The notes beneath the pieces were generated by a model. That model did no database searches. It was not told the origin of the DNA and was given only the letters and a program-made list of their open reading frames with translations. Shown here piece by piece: positions 21,988-32,695 of a stretch of 64,000 nt of DNA (position 1 is the stretch's first letter; the number at the start of each line of letters is the position of its first letter). This stretch comes from Heligmosomoides polygyrus polygyrus (lineage: Eukaryota > Nematoda > Chromadorea > Rhabditida > Heligmosomidae). The translations under genes and the position numbers were made by a program. Location of the stretch: positions 106,080,198-106,144,197 of the forward strand of contig OX377202.1 of assembly GCA_947396885.1 (NCBI GenBank), given 5' to 3'.

Positions 21988-22483
21988 GTGATCTTCACTG
22001 ACTGTGCAATCAGAAAATGATTTTTGGAAATGTTAGCTAGTATCGATGCCTTTGATAACTCCGTTATTGCAGAAAGACCCGTTTCCTCCTTTAAAGTAGG
22101 GATCCTTTCAGGTCGCTTCAGTACGGAATTTAGTAATGTGTAAAACTTTGATTTGCTTGGACTTTCAAGAATTTCCCTCTCTACGTATTTTTTGGTATCT
22201 GCTTAAAAGACGTTCAAATCTCTCGCTTAAATTTTTAAAACGATCGAAATTATTAGAGCTAGGATAGTAGCAATAATTGAACCACATTTTTTCTCTCTGC
22301 TCAAAAAGCCTTGCAAGATTTGGTGGAAGTTTCCCATAACTCAATGGAATTTTTTCAATAGGAACAAATCTCTCAATACATTCGTGCAGAATAGATAAGA
22401 AATACTCATACTTGTCGTTAACGTTAGAGTATCTTTCAAGGAGTGCTCTCCAATCCAGGGACAGTAAAAATTGGCATATTCGA

Positions 22484-23191
22484 TCATAGTCGGCCTTGTA
22501 AAAGGATTTTGCGAAGTCGATAGGTTGGTTTCATTATGAAAGACTTAATGGTGACGGTGATGCTCGAGTGGTCACTAGAACCTATTGGTGACCGGATAAT
22601 AATGTTTTTGACAAGACATGAATGGTTTGTGAGAATGAGGTCTAGGACACTGCGATTACGTGTCGGTGTCAAAATATTTTGATGGAGTTTACATGATTGG
22701 CACATCTCCACAAAACGCCTTGACACCATGGTAACACAAGAAGGGGCGGCCTGACTGGACCAGTCAATGTCAGGCAGATTGAAGTCGCCCATTATAACAC
22801 ATTGCGCGCCGCAAGAAGAAAGGTCACTCATTACTTTAATAAGTTGCATAGTACTGTTCAGAGAAGAGTTGGGAGCTCTATATACGGCAATGAGTCTCAA
22901 GATGGATTGAAGTAGTTTTACGTCACAGCAAAGTATTTCAAAGCCATCAGCGAAGGATTCAGACCACACAGTTTCAAAAAGGATTGGAAGTCTGAAAAGA
23001 ACGAGTATTCCGCCTCCTCTTTTATGAATTCTGTCGCACCTTGCATAGGAGAAATTGCTGCACAAACTACCCAAAAGAGGTGCAATATCCACTGACCCAT
23101 TTAGCCAAGATTCTGTGATAACGATTATATCGCTGTTCAGGCTTTTTATCGAAAACCGCAGCGCCAAAGAATTCTTTTGGAGAGACCGCAC
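22484..23191 (-). pseudogene. CR1-like LINE endonuclease domain
   Basis: 235-residue frame with ITESWLN, YARCDRIHKRGGGILVLFR, IAVYRAPNSSLN, CVIMGDFNLPDIDW and SDHSSITV, the APE-type endonuclease motifs (GDFN and SDH carry catalytic residues). The frame ends at 22484 before the RT; a frameshift in 21990-22480 separates the two. Confidence 0.8.
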
Positions 23192-23244
23192 ATTACAACA
23201 AAGGCATTTTAGGTCAGATACAGGTATCTGAGGAGTGCTTATTA

Positions 23245-23650
23245 GTTTACCAAAGAAACGTTAAGTAGGGTCGACTGACTGTTTAAGTTCGACACATCAT
23301 GCGACATCCGACGCAATAGTCTGGCTTCCCTATTGCGCTCCCTTTCTTCTTTGGTAAGCGAGGGCCTTACGTACACGCCCCTGCAAGAAAAGGAACGCAA
23401 TCTAGAAGCTCGCCTAAGCATCAAAGACTGATAAAATGTATTCGGTAAAACAACCTTTAAAAGACGGGGACGATCTGCTTGGGGTTTTCCAAGCCTATAT
23501 GAAACCTGAGGAATACATTCAACATCTAGATGATTCAGAACATTCTTAACAAATTCAAAATCCTGGCTAGCCCTCTCGGTGGATCCAACGTCTCAAGATT
23601 CAGGAACGCCGGATATAATAACTGAGCGCTTACGTATTTGAAATGTTCAG
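23245..23650 (-). pseudogene. CR1-like LINE ORF1, C-terminal part
   Basis: Minus strand reads RKRSVIISGVPES, a stop at 23593-23595, then QDFEFVKNVLNHLDVE, QVSYRLGKPQADRPRLLKVV and RPSLTKEERERNREARLLRR. This is the RRM-like nucleic-acid binding ORF1 of CR1-type LINEs. It is 5' truncated and ends just upstream of the endonuclease frame. Confidence 0.6.
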
Positions 23651-24005
23651 TATCGAGTCCGCCATGCTATTTTGTTAAGTCCACCGAGTGCAACAGGGAG
23701 GGAGTTTCCGGTAGTCCGATTCCAATGACGTCCTGATAGTTTAACTCCGAGATTAGATGGCCCCTCGCCGGAGGTGGATGCAGCCGACGTCGTAGAAGTC
23801 CACCTCCGACGCGCGGAGGACTGGGGCACGGGTTTAATTGTTTAAGCCATAGCGGTGGTCTGGTTACTCACATGTTCCTGGCCAGGGATACAGGAGAGCC
23901 GCCCATACACGACAAAGCGTCGCGTACTGCGTGACCGTTTGTGCCGTTAGCCATCACAAAGTGATGTTAACCCCTTCACCGCGATGATGTGGCATATGGA
24001 GGGGT
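23651..24005 (-). other. Possible detached 5' untranslated region of the RTE LINE
   Basis: GC-rich block between the truncated CR1 ORF1 and the minisatellite. The identical 12-mer GTAGAAGATATT occurs at 16831-16842 and again at 24006-24017, as expected if one RTE insertion with its target duplication spans both edges and the CR1 element later split it. Inference only. Confidence 0.4.
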
Positions 24006-24500
24006 AGAAGATATTTATTTATTTAGGTCCCTCATTTGAGTAAATTTATTCATTTCTTCATTCATTCATTTCTTACTTCGACCATTCAAAAAAGAATGTC
24101 ACTGACTGATTTACTCAATGAACACCTATTTATTTACTTAGGCCACTTATTTAAGCCTCTCATTGATTTATTTTCTTTTGTTTATTTCTTATCCAAGTCA
24201 TTTTCATCAAAGTTTAAGCGACTTCCACTAAGATCAAAGTCTCTTAAATATAGCGATGTTTTGTCTGGATTAAAACTCTAACACCAGGCAAGACTCGAAC
24301 TTGCAGCCCTGCTTACCGGGCTGAACGCTACACCGTTACACCATTGAGGTTGTTCGATCGAGCGCAACACCACACACGAGAAAACTCAAATGTTATTTAT
24401 TGATAGTTATTTATTATTATTTATTATGCTTGTTTATTCGTTTAGTTAATTATTCATTTATTTATTTACTTATTCTTCCAAGATAACAAACGAAACAAAA
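24006..24500. repeat. TTTA-rich minisatellite array, right part
   Basis: Resumes the unit seen at 15540-16842 (AAAGAATGTCACTGACTGAT then TTTACTCAATGAACACC). Interrupted by a tRNA-like SINE at 24262-24352. Confidence 0.65.
24262..24352 (-). mobile_element. tRNA-derived SINE2 copy (not a tRNA gene)
   Basis: Minus strand: AATGGTGTAACGGTGTAGCG (A-box-like), then AAGTTCGAGTCTTGCC with a 5-bp T-stem and TTCGAGT loop (B box), then TAGAGTTTTAATC and ACAAAACATCG. The acceptor arm does not pair and the anticodon loop is the wrong size. The same 3' unit follows the copies at 30490-30690. Confidence 0.55.
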
Positions 24501-24520
24501 TAAACTATTTATTTATTTAC

Positions 24521-24790
24521 GGGCACGTGTAACGCAGTTGGAGTGGGTGCAGGTTGTCGCGTGCACGCGGTACCAGGTTCCTGGTTCGGATTTCCTACCC
24601 AGGCCAACCAAGCCTTCTCCGGGGTCGGCGAATTGGTACCAGACCGGTCTCGGAAGGATAAAGCGCTGACTTGTTCATCGGCTGGCCACCGCAAGTCATT
24701 ATATGGTCAAATACGCATTCAAATCAGCCCACGACATCTCGTAGAAGTAGAATGCATGGCGCATTCCACAAGGATTGAGTGATCCCTTAG
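24521..24790 (+). mobile_element. SINE1, copy 2
   Basis: Starts GGGCACGTGTAACGCAGTTG (diverged A box) and follows the SINE1 consensus through GGTTCGGATTTCC to a degenerate tail near 24785. Confidence 0.75.
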
Positions 24791-25888
24791 TCTATACATT
24801 CTTTAAAAAACATTGATGAATTCTAGTGTGGTCACCAACGAATGCAAGCGAACGTCTCAAGAAAATCAGAGAAACAAATCGGCATCTAAAAGAAAACACA
24901 ACGGTGTTGTAAGGTGCTGGTATGCCGTTTCACTACGGCACTGCTCGTGGAAAAGTCAAAACGATCCTGCCAGACAATGGCACGTGAAATGAGACGGGAA
25001 GCTCGACTACGCAGGAAATTAGCGGCGGCGGTAGCTAAACAAGTGGATGAGTTTGTTGGTTTGTTTTCAGCTGATCTCTGAAGCACGGAACTTATTAAAA
25101 ATCGAAATGTGAGACTCCTTATAAAGGATAAAAGATAAAGGACACTGTTCGTTATTCAATCCCTTTTGGGATTCTGTGAATTCTTTGAAGGAGGCTCTTC
25201 AGAAAGGGTGGGATGAGCTCGACGTCACATACTTGCGTGCCGTCGACGCCCCCGAAGTGTCTCAAAGCCTGTATCGACGCCGATGGAGATATTGTTGAAT
25301 CTCAATGTAGTGTATCGTTCACAATAGACATTAACTCATCGTTGGTTTCTCGAAAGTGTTGCACTTTCGCTTTCGGCGATTTGAATACGTTGTCGCCATA
25401 ATTTTGGCGCACAATGCTCAGCTAGAAACGATTACCCGAAAAAATACTAGGAGTAGCACAAAAACACCATACACTTTCATAGAATACAGCACGGATCCTT
25501 AAGACGTCCTCAGTAGATTTGCTAAGGGCTTCTGGATGTCGCTGCTCATACTTAAGGAGAAAGCCTAGACCAGAGATGACTGGATGCTCGAGACGTGGAT
25601 TGCGCTATGAGTCAGCCGAGAAGGCGTGGCGGCATTCCTACGTCTACGATCCGAAACAATGCACTGCTATCGAAATCTAGTCGCGAAGGGATAAGCCGAG
25701 AGTATCCGAAGAAGATGAGCTCAACCTCTATTGGATTAGGACACCGAACAAAAGGTGATGAATCTGCATTTCTTCTACGCAACGAGCTAGCACGCCCTGA
25801 ACATTGAGGTTTCGGTACTAAGCCGTTCTTACGACACCTATGTATCTTCATGTATGTTCTTTACAATTATTCTATTGTATTCTTCACA
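24791..25888. other. Unassigned accessory DNA
   Basis: No supported gene. A SINE1 tail fragment lies near 25115-25175 (GGATAAAAGATAAAGGACAC, CAATCCCTTTTGGGATTC). 25200-25440 is GC-balanced with open frames on both strands but no recognisable domain. Confidence 0.4.
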
Positions 25889-26173
25889 GGGGCGCGTGTA
25901 GCGCAGTCGGAGGAGGCGCGACTGTCGCGTGCACCCGATACCAGGTTCCTGGTTCGGATTTCCCGCCCAGGCCAACCAAGCCTTCCATCCCTCATGGTTC
26001 GGTGAATTGGTACCAGACTAGTCTGGGAAGGATAAAGCGCTGACTTGTTCATCGGCTGGCCACCGCATTGTATGGCCAAATACGCATTCAAATCGCCTCC
26101 ACGACATCCCGTAGAAGTAGAATGCGCTGGCGCATCCTAGAAGGGATTGAGTGACGCCGTCCTTTATCCTTTT
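25889..26173 (+). mobile_element. SINE1, copy 3
   Basis: Head GGCGCGTGTAGCGCAGTCGG, body, and tail GACGCCGTCCTTTATCC all present; near consensus. Confidence 0.8.
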
Positions 26174-26732
26174 ATTATTCTTTACAGATTTTTTTCATAA
26201 TAGAAGTAATCATCTTGGGAATTTTTAAAAAATTAAGAAAAATAATAAATTTTGTTGCAAAGCGCAACAAGCAAGCAACCATTTTGTGCATTAAGAGACG
26301 AGATCGCGCCACATACTCGAAAAGCTCGTTGCAATTTCTTCTTGATTGGTAACGTCATAACTGCTGCGTCATACTCAGGCGGCTACAAATGGCGCTATTT
26401 GGAGAACAGCGCCACGGCGACGATGATGTTGTGGGAACACGCAGTGTGTCACATCCTCCGCAGTTCATGCAGCCGCGACAGTCATCAACAAAGCGCAATT
26501 ATCTCTCACGGAGCGGAGCGATTTCAGAGGTGAATTTATTTCAGGTGAGAAGACAGGAAACGACAGCTCATCGTCTAGGGAATCGGGCAACACCCTTACG
26601 CCATGACTGTGTCTCCTTTTCGACAATCAGCAGCCATTCACAGGCCATCTGGGTTGAGTTCCCAACAAGTACCGAGATTCTTCTAATTGCGTTCAGGCTC
26701 ATTTAAGGCGTGCATGCCTTTACGACTACAAA
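26174..26732. other. FB2 fragment and unassigned DNA
   Basis: 26220-26360 has GATCGCGCCACATACTCGAA followed by TTGATTGGTAACG, an FB2-type arm. The rest (26361-26732) has no recognised feature. Confidence 0.4.
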
Positions 26733-27019
26733 TAAAGGATAAAGGACGGCGTTACTCAATCCCTTTTGGGATACGCCATTCCACTTTTACGGGATGTCGT
26801 GGAGGCGTTAAAGAATGCGTATTTGGCCATACAATGACTTGCGGTGGCCCAGCCGATGAACAAGTCAGCTCTTTATCCTCCCCAGACAAGTCTGGTACCA
26901 ATTCACCGATCCCGAAGGGATGGAAGGCTTGGTTAGCCAGGGCGGGAAATCCGAACCTGGAGCCTGGCATCGGGTGCACGCGACAGCCGGCGTCTTCTCC
27001 GACTGCGCTACAAGCGCCT
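26733..27019 (-). mobile_element. SINE1, copy 4
   Basis: Full-length in reverse; tail first (AAAGGACGGCGTTACTCAAT) and head last (CGACTGCGCTACAAGCGCC complement). One of the cleanest copies. Confidence 0.8.
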
Positions 27020-27735
27020 AGGACTACACATCTATAGTAAAAATACGTTAAAAATAAATAACGTATACGACAAAAAATGTCAGAGATAGCTTGGATGTTG
27101 CATTATCGTAAATCAGTTCGCTAAGCAGTGTAAAGCCAAGACTTTCACCAATGTACACCATTTCAACTTCAGATTGGTCACTTTTCACATCAAATTGGAC
27201 GCTTTTCTAAACAAAAGGATGCTTCTGAAGCCAAAATGAATATTTTCGATTTCGAAACAAGCTTCTCACGGATTAAACTACATGCAAACTCTCCAAAACG
27301 GTAAGAATAAGTTTTTGCTCAAGTAATAATGTGGTATAACTTTCCCTGAAATTATTTAGTTTACCTCTTCCAATGTGTGTCATAATCTCATAAAATTTTA
27401 TTTTTAAAGAAAACCTATCTATTAAAATTTGTTTCAAAGTACAGCAAAGAAGTGAGCTTATAGCGCATTAAAAGATCTGATCGCGCCATGCACTCAAAAA
27501 GTATGACCCAAATTTTATTTGAATGATTGTGAGAATATCACTTACATTGACCATCAAAGTGAGCGTGTGTGTGTTCTTTACAGTTGTTTTTGATTACGTC
27601 ATCGTTTACAGACGCGAAGCTCCATGCAAACAGAAATTCTGCTATCAATCGAATAAAAATTGCGAGCTCTTAGAAGAGGGCATGGCGCAATCTTGTTTTT
27701 AGCATTAAAAAACCACCTCTCTGCTAATTAAAACA
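27020..27735. repeat. FB2 foldback element
   Basis: GATCGCGCCATGCACTCAAA near 27481 and its partner GGGCATGGCGCAATCTTG near 27687 lie in opposite orientation, with TTTTATTTGAATGATTG beside the first. No coding frame. Confidence 0.5.
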
Positions 27736-27737
27736 GG

Positions 27738-28460
27738 CTTTTAACCATATAAATAAATATTTACAAAATTATACAATTAATAAAAATAAAAATAATAAAA
27801 TGAAACAATAAGAATAAAAACAATAAGAATAAATAAGTAGAATAAATAGAATAATAATAATAGTGAAATAGGATAGTAGAATAGCAATGATAGAATATAA
27901 AATAATAGAAGTAATAACAGGATAATAGAATAAGAATTAGAGAATTAATTTCCTAATTATGAATTAGAATAAGAATTAGAGAAATAATTAAACCATTATA
28001 AATAAATATTTACAAAATTATGCAATTAATAAAAATAAAAATAATAAAATAGAACAATAAGAACAAAAAACAATAAGAATATATAAATAGGATAAATAGA
28101 ATAATAATAACAGTATAATAGAATAATAAAATAGTAATAATAAAATATAATATAATAGAAGTAATAACAGAATAATAGAATAAGAATTAGAGAACTATTT
28201 CTCTAATAATGAATTAGAAAATTAATTTAACCATTATAAAAAATATTTACAAAATTATGCAATTAATAAAAATAAAAATAATAAAATATAACAATAAGAA
28301 TAAACAAACAGAATAATAATAGTAGTATAATATAATAACAGAATAGTAATAATAGAATATAATATAATAGAAGTAATAATAGAATAATAGAATAAGAATA
28401 GAAAAAATAAATAAAAACAATAAAAATAACAATAATAAAATATATATATGAAATAAAACA
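27738..28460. repeat. AT-rich tandem repeat, three ~240-bp units
   Basis: The block ATAAATATTTACAAAATTAT starts near 27748, 27997 and 28236 (the last with a small change), each followed by degenerate AATAAT/AATAGA repeats. Open frames here are Tyr/Ile/Leu strings caused by composition. Confidence 0.7.
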
Positions 28461-28547
28461 TATAAAAAATGTTAGCTAAAACTGATAGATTTGGTGGTGT
28501 TGAATACGTACCACCTTGGAATAGCTCTTCACTTACAGTACACCTTA

Positions 28548-28677
28548 GGCCCCGTTTATACTTTCGACGCAGAGCGACGCGACGGCATGTAAATGGCCAA
28601 ATCGATCGATCGCGTTGCTCAATCAATACGGCCTCTATACGTGGCGTCGCGTCGCTCGGCGTCGAAGTATAAACGGG
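28548..28677. mobile_element. MITE1, copy c
   Basis: Left end GGCCCCGTTTATACTTTCGA after TTA; right end CGTCGAAGTATAAACGGG, lacking the last bases and the right target copy. Confidence 0.7.
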
Positions 28678-28734
28678 CAAAGCGCACCTCAAGCCTATGG
28701 CAGGAGACAGAGTGAGGAAGTTGTTGTTGGCATA

Positions 28735-29060
28735 GTTCTGCTCGAACGAATATACTCGAGTGTTTATTCGAATAGTCGAATATTCGATAAATCTAGATTT
28801 TCGCATAATCGCTCGAATTCGAACAGCGAAAGGGACCCGTATTTAAATACTATTCAAATATCGAATAATATGCAAATCTTTAAGCATAAAACCTGATTCG
28901 AACAAATTGTCCGACTATTCGAATATTCGAAGAAACGAAAAACGGACTTGGTCGATTTTGGATCACTCGAAAAAATGATAAGCGAATAAATTCGTTTGTC
29001 GTTTATTCGTTCGAAACGTTTTGACATCGAATTTATTCGTTCATTTATTCTATTCTTTCG
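28735..29060. repeat. ATTCG-rich degenerate repeat
   Basis: Dense clusters of TATTCGAATA-like palindromic words (e.g. 28755-28790 and 28910-28935) and TTTATTCGTTCG near 29000-29045. No clear period. Confidence 0.45.
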
Positions 29061-29532
29061 ATAAAAATTTCTCAGAACAGAATTAAAGCTGCCAATCGCA
29101 AAGGCGCAACTAATGCTACTCCACTTCTTTCACGTCAAAATGAATGAAGAACCATTGGAACATAAAAAGGTGACGTCAAAGGTCACTCCATATATTTACA
29201 GTGTAGTCAAGCATGAACAGCTAACGAGACTCCTATGGGACAACGAAGTCTGACTTTGTCGACAATAGGAGCATTTGTGGGGAAGCCGGTAATCCGATTC
29301 GCAAACACTGATTGGTTTCCAGCCGGAACGCCGCTGGCTGTCGCCGGATCATGTTGAGCAATTAGCTGGTCACGACGTCTTTCTCACTAAAAATTCAGCA
29401 GAATACCCAATGAGGGTCGTTAATTCATCCGCCGAATCGTCGGGCGTGTTCGAGGCTTCTCTCGGCGAATGAACTACTTTCTCCATTGACGTATCTTCTA
29501 GTGAACAAGATTTTCAAGCCTATCTACGGTAG
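29061..29532. other. Unassigned DNA
   Basis: No gene, TIR or tandem period recognised. Confidence 0.4.
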
Positions 29533-29625
29533 GGCGCGTGTAGCGCAGTCGGAAGAGGTGCCGGCTGCCGCGTGCATCCGATACCAGGTTCCCGGTTCGG
29601 ATTCTCCGGCCAGCCAAGCCTCCGG
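29533..29625 (+). mobile_element. SINE1, copy 5, 3' truncated
   Basis: Head GGCGCGTGTAGCGCAGTCGG and body to CCAGCCAAGCCTCC, then a jump into a tail in inverse orientation, so it is rearranged. Confidence 0.6.
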
Positions 29626-29694
29626 TATACGCCACGCATTCTTCAACTAAAGGGTGAAGGATAGCGTTAACACACCGCTTTGTGTTATGCGTTA

Positions 29695-29785
29695 GCCTTA
29701 GTTTATACTTGAGTCGCCACGCGGCGCGGAACCACGATCGCCATAGATATCGATTTTTGGCGCCGCCCGATCGATATCTATTCCG
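29695..29785. mobile_element. MITE2, truncated copy
   Basis: Left arm GCCTTAGTTTATACTTGAGT after TTA; the right arm is replaced by SINE tail sequence (GTAGAAGTAGAATGCG). The left arm and its flank (29618-29760) are repeated at 29945-30080. Confidence 0.55.
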
Positions 29786-30015
29786 TAGAAGTAGAAGTAG
29801 AAGTAGAATGCGTGGTGCATGCCAAAAGGGATTCAGTCACGCTGTCCTTCATCTGTTTATACATATCTTTATCATGGATATGGCAGGATTTCTTGTTCAA
29901 CCAAAAAAAAAAACGGAACTAAAGCGGAATCACTAAGTCTCTTCGGTATACGCCACGCATTCTTCAACTAAAGGGTAAAGGATAGTGTTAGCACACCGCT
30001 TTGTGTTATGCGTTA

Positions 30016-30150
30016 GCCTTAGTTTATACTTGAGTCGCCACGCGGCGCGGCACCATGATCGCCAATGATATCGATTTTTCGCGCCGTCCGATCGATATCT
30101 ATTTCGACTGCGGTGCCGAGCTATGCAGCGGCGCAACTGTAAACTGTGGC
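30016..30150. mobile_element. MITE2 copy inside a SINE tail
   Basis: Ends GCCTTAGTTTATACTTGAGT and ACTGTAAACTGTGGC with TTA at 30013-30015 and 30151-30153. It separates SINE tail sequence 29940-30012 from 30154-30345. Confidence 0.7.
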
Positions 30151-30153
30151 TTA

Positions 30154-30345
30154 CGCATTCTACTCCCACAGGATGTAGTGGAGGCACTTTGAATGCGTGT
30201 TTTTAGCCTAGCTAATGGGTCGTCAGACGAATCCCAGACCATAGAGAGATGGAAGATTTCGTTGACATAGGCGGGATTCGAACCAATAACTATGAACCGA
30301 ATGCACGCCACAATCAGAGCTTGCTCTGACTGCACTACTACGCCT
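30154..30345 (-). mobile_element. SINE1-tail element with a different tRNA-like head
   Basis: Minus strand: GAGGCGTAGTAGTGCAGTCA (A-box-like), TTGGTTCGAATCCCGCC (perfect B box), then ACTACATCCTGTGGGAGTAG, which matches the SINE1 tail ACGACATCCCGTAGAAGTAG. Head differs from SINE1 while the tail is shared. Confidence 0.6.
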
Positions 30346-30414
30346 CTATACCTGCCATTTCTACTTTAATCTGGAAGCTTCAGTTTGAAACTGGACAGAT
30401 CTGAACAGAATTTG

Positions 30415-30760
30415 AAATCAGACACCGCCAGAAATGGAATGGAAATTGATTCAATTCAATTTCTTTAGTCCTCAAGTGGCTGGTACCAAGGATTTAAATT
30501 TTCATAACGATACGTTGCTGCGCTAAAAACTCTAGCCCCAGGTGGAACTCGAACCCGCAGCTTCTGTTGACCGGACAGGAATGCTCAAAACAACGCCGGT
30601 GGTGTAATGGCGTAGAGCATTCCCGCCAGATCAGCAGGAGATGCGGGTTCGAGTTCCGGCTGGCGCTAGAGTTTTGATCGCAACAAAACATCGTTGTAAA
30701 AGCTTACATCCTCGGCATCAGCCACTTGAAGCCTAAAGAACTGAATTGACTTTAGATACC
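30415..30760. mobile_element. Two SINE2 copies in inverted orientation
   Basis: Minus copy around 30470-30595 (CGGGTTCGAGTTCCACC B box) and plus copy around 30600-30740 (CGGGTTCGAGTTCCGGC). Arms close with TCCTCAAGTGGCTG and CAGCCACTTGAAG. The plus copy has A box TGGTGTAATGGCGTAGAGC but no proper acceptor/anticodon fold for a tRNA gene. Confidence 0.6.
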
Positions 30761-31780
30761 TTTGTTTTTGCCTGAAAAGAGTCCACTTATATGAATGCTA
30801 AGTAACTTGTGTGTGGGTGCTACGCGGGTCTTCTTCTGTTCGAACACGAGCCACAGTCGAGGTTACCTCAAACTTGGGTAATTAAACCACAATTAATAAA
30901 TCGATTAAAGGTGTTACAATAGTAATTGCAAAAACAGAGCCGGAGAGGGGGAGGAGAGGAGGAGAGGAGGAAGCCCGAAGCGAAGGCCCCGACTGGCCGT
31001 CCTTGCACTGTGAGCACGGTATTTATGCAGAGCCGGGGAGGGCGGAGCAGGCTGCCATTTGATGAAGCTGACGATAAGTGATGTTGAACAAGCAAGTACA
31101 GCTCGTTCAGCCAGCAGATAACGAAACCGAAACTTACAAATGAGTCATAGGATAGTACATGGATAACATATGGTAAAGGATTAGGAGGTGAGATACAGGT
31201 AAAATGCAGGTAGGTTACAGGTGAAAAGGTAGAGGGTTCCTCTATAACTTAAGAATAAAAATGATTATGATCGTCTGTTGCAGTCTTATTTGTCTGAATG
31301 TTCAGGAACCACTTCAGAATGCGGAGAAGTGTGTACGGTGGGATTGAGTCGTCATATGGTAGGATTGCGCCATGCCCTAGCTCAGCAGACGATAACACAA
31401 AACGAGTTGAATACAAATAATGGATAATGAAGGAGAATGCAGATAGAAAGGCGAAAATCAGATAGAGAAGGCCAGGTTTATTACAATGTTCCTCGTGTGT
31501 ATGTGCACTTTTTTAAGCAGCGATCGATTTCGATTTCTGCGTTTGATTTCACCGTTAAACACAGAGATCATTTACTGAATGTTCAAGGGTTGTTAGAGAG
31601 CGATTTCACACGAATACATAGACGAGGACGCGAATTTGAAACAGTCAACGTTCGAATCAGAAGCTCCTTTCAGGAAGTGATCATCTGAGGTGTCTGTCAG
31701 ACGGTCACTTCCTATTCATCTAAAATGCAAACCATTCACCTGGCTAGAAAACAGGTAAACACAGACGAACAACGATTGGA
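30761..31780. other. Unassigned DNA with one TTAA-element end
   Basis: 30863-30887 carries CCTCAAACTTGGGTAATTAA, an end motif repeated at 37243, 40281, 40567 and 58911. 30940-31060 is G/A-rich (GGAGAGGAGGAGAGGAGG). No supported gene; the 83-residue frame at 31437-31688 has no recognisable motif. Confidence 0.4.
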
Positions 31781-31781
31781 T

Positions 31782-32492
31782 TCAGCTAACGAGATGCCGT
31801 AGATTGCGAAATATTGAAACGAGTTGAGAATATATCGTTTTCACTGAAAACTGAACACTTAAGCTTTCATTTGAGGCTGGATACATTTCACACTTCTCAT
31901 GCAAAAGTGCGGACGAGATCTCATATCGTCGGTTTCTTTGCTCCTCAGACAGCTCGTGAGGCACCCACCTTTCCAGCTTTTTGGTCTTTCCAATTTCCTT
32001 CAGATGCCGGGCAGCTATGTTGTGACTGACGCCAAGAACCTTCGCTATCTCCCTGGCACCTTTGCGTGGATCCTCCTCTACCACATCTCTCAGCTTGTCC
32101 TCGTCAACATCACTATACCTCCCACGACCTTCATGTTCTTCCAAGCTCTCATCTCCATTGCGGAACTTCTGATACCAACGATACGCCGTCCGAATTGTGG
32201 AACATCCCTGACCGAATGCGGCGTTGATCTTCTCGTCCGCCTCCTTAGCTGTGGTGCCCAGTTTGAATTCATACAAGTAAATGCCTCGGATTACCCTTTT
32301 GTCCATCTGCAAAAAAGTCAATAAAACCCCAAAGGTTTCCCACTTTTACATAAAAAATTTGGTACTCACCGGTAGAGCAAAGTTTGCGCTTCTAAATGAT
32401 ATGCCACACGTTACGGTTTGTTCCTGATCAAACGCGTAAACACGCGCCAAAAAATAGCTCGAGCCAGTGCCATTTAATTCGTTACAACCTAA
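31782..32492 (-). pseudogene. Mariner transposase, N-terminal DNA-binding part only
   Basis: 5' terminal repeat near 32465-32492 (reverse strand TTAGGTTGTAACGAATTAAA), then 5' sequence with a GTGAGT donor and TTTTTTGCAG acceptor just before ATGGACAAAAGG at ~32306. The frame gives the paired HTH region of mariner/SETMAR-type transposases: YEFKLGTTAKEADEKINAAF, AYRWYQKFRNGDESLEEHEG, then GAREIAKVLGVSHNIAARHL and ERWVPHELSEEQRNRR. It leaves the family after ~135 residues, before the DD34D catalytic domain, and stops at 31782. Fossil or 3'-deleted copy. Confidence 0.72.
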
Positions 32493-32695
32493 TAGAACTA
32501 TGTATTATTATATTCTGATTTTCCGAAGAAAGGAATCGAAAAATAAAAACGCTCAGCTCCAGTAAGCCACACTATGGATGCGGTTTGATGCTATTGGACG
32601 GGATAAAACTGCCAGGTGCCAGTGGACCACCCTTTTTATTTATGCCATTTTCACGCCGAACTGGACACATTTCACGACAAGTTGGACACTCTTCT

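Larger units (their letters stand above)
20265..23650 (-). mobile_element. CR1-like (jockey superfamily) LINE, 5' truncated
   Basis: Partial ORF1, then apurinic endonuclease and RT on the minus strand, ending at 20265-20290 with a (TAAA)n-type tail, as in CR1/L2/jockey elements. Frames are broken between endonuclease and RT (22484 to 21987) and by a stop in ORF1. It is probably nested in the 5' region of the RTE element; see 23651-24005. Confidence 0.78.

Noticed and set aside
24262..24352. Candidate tRNA gene, minus strand
   Set aside because: T-arm is perfect but the acceptor arm does not pair and the anticodon loop is too long; treated as SINE2.
28247..28806. Tyr/Ile/Leu-rich minus-strand frames
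   Set aside because: Product of AATAAT/AATAGA repeats; low complexity, no real gene signal.
30595..30672. Candidate tRNA gene
   Set aside because: A and B boxes are good but the acceptor stem and anticodon loop do not form; SINE2 3' sequence follows, as in the other copies.
32090..32324. Plus-strand 141-residue frame over the mariner HTH region
   Set aside because: Antisense shadow of the minus-strand transposase frame.
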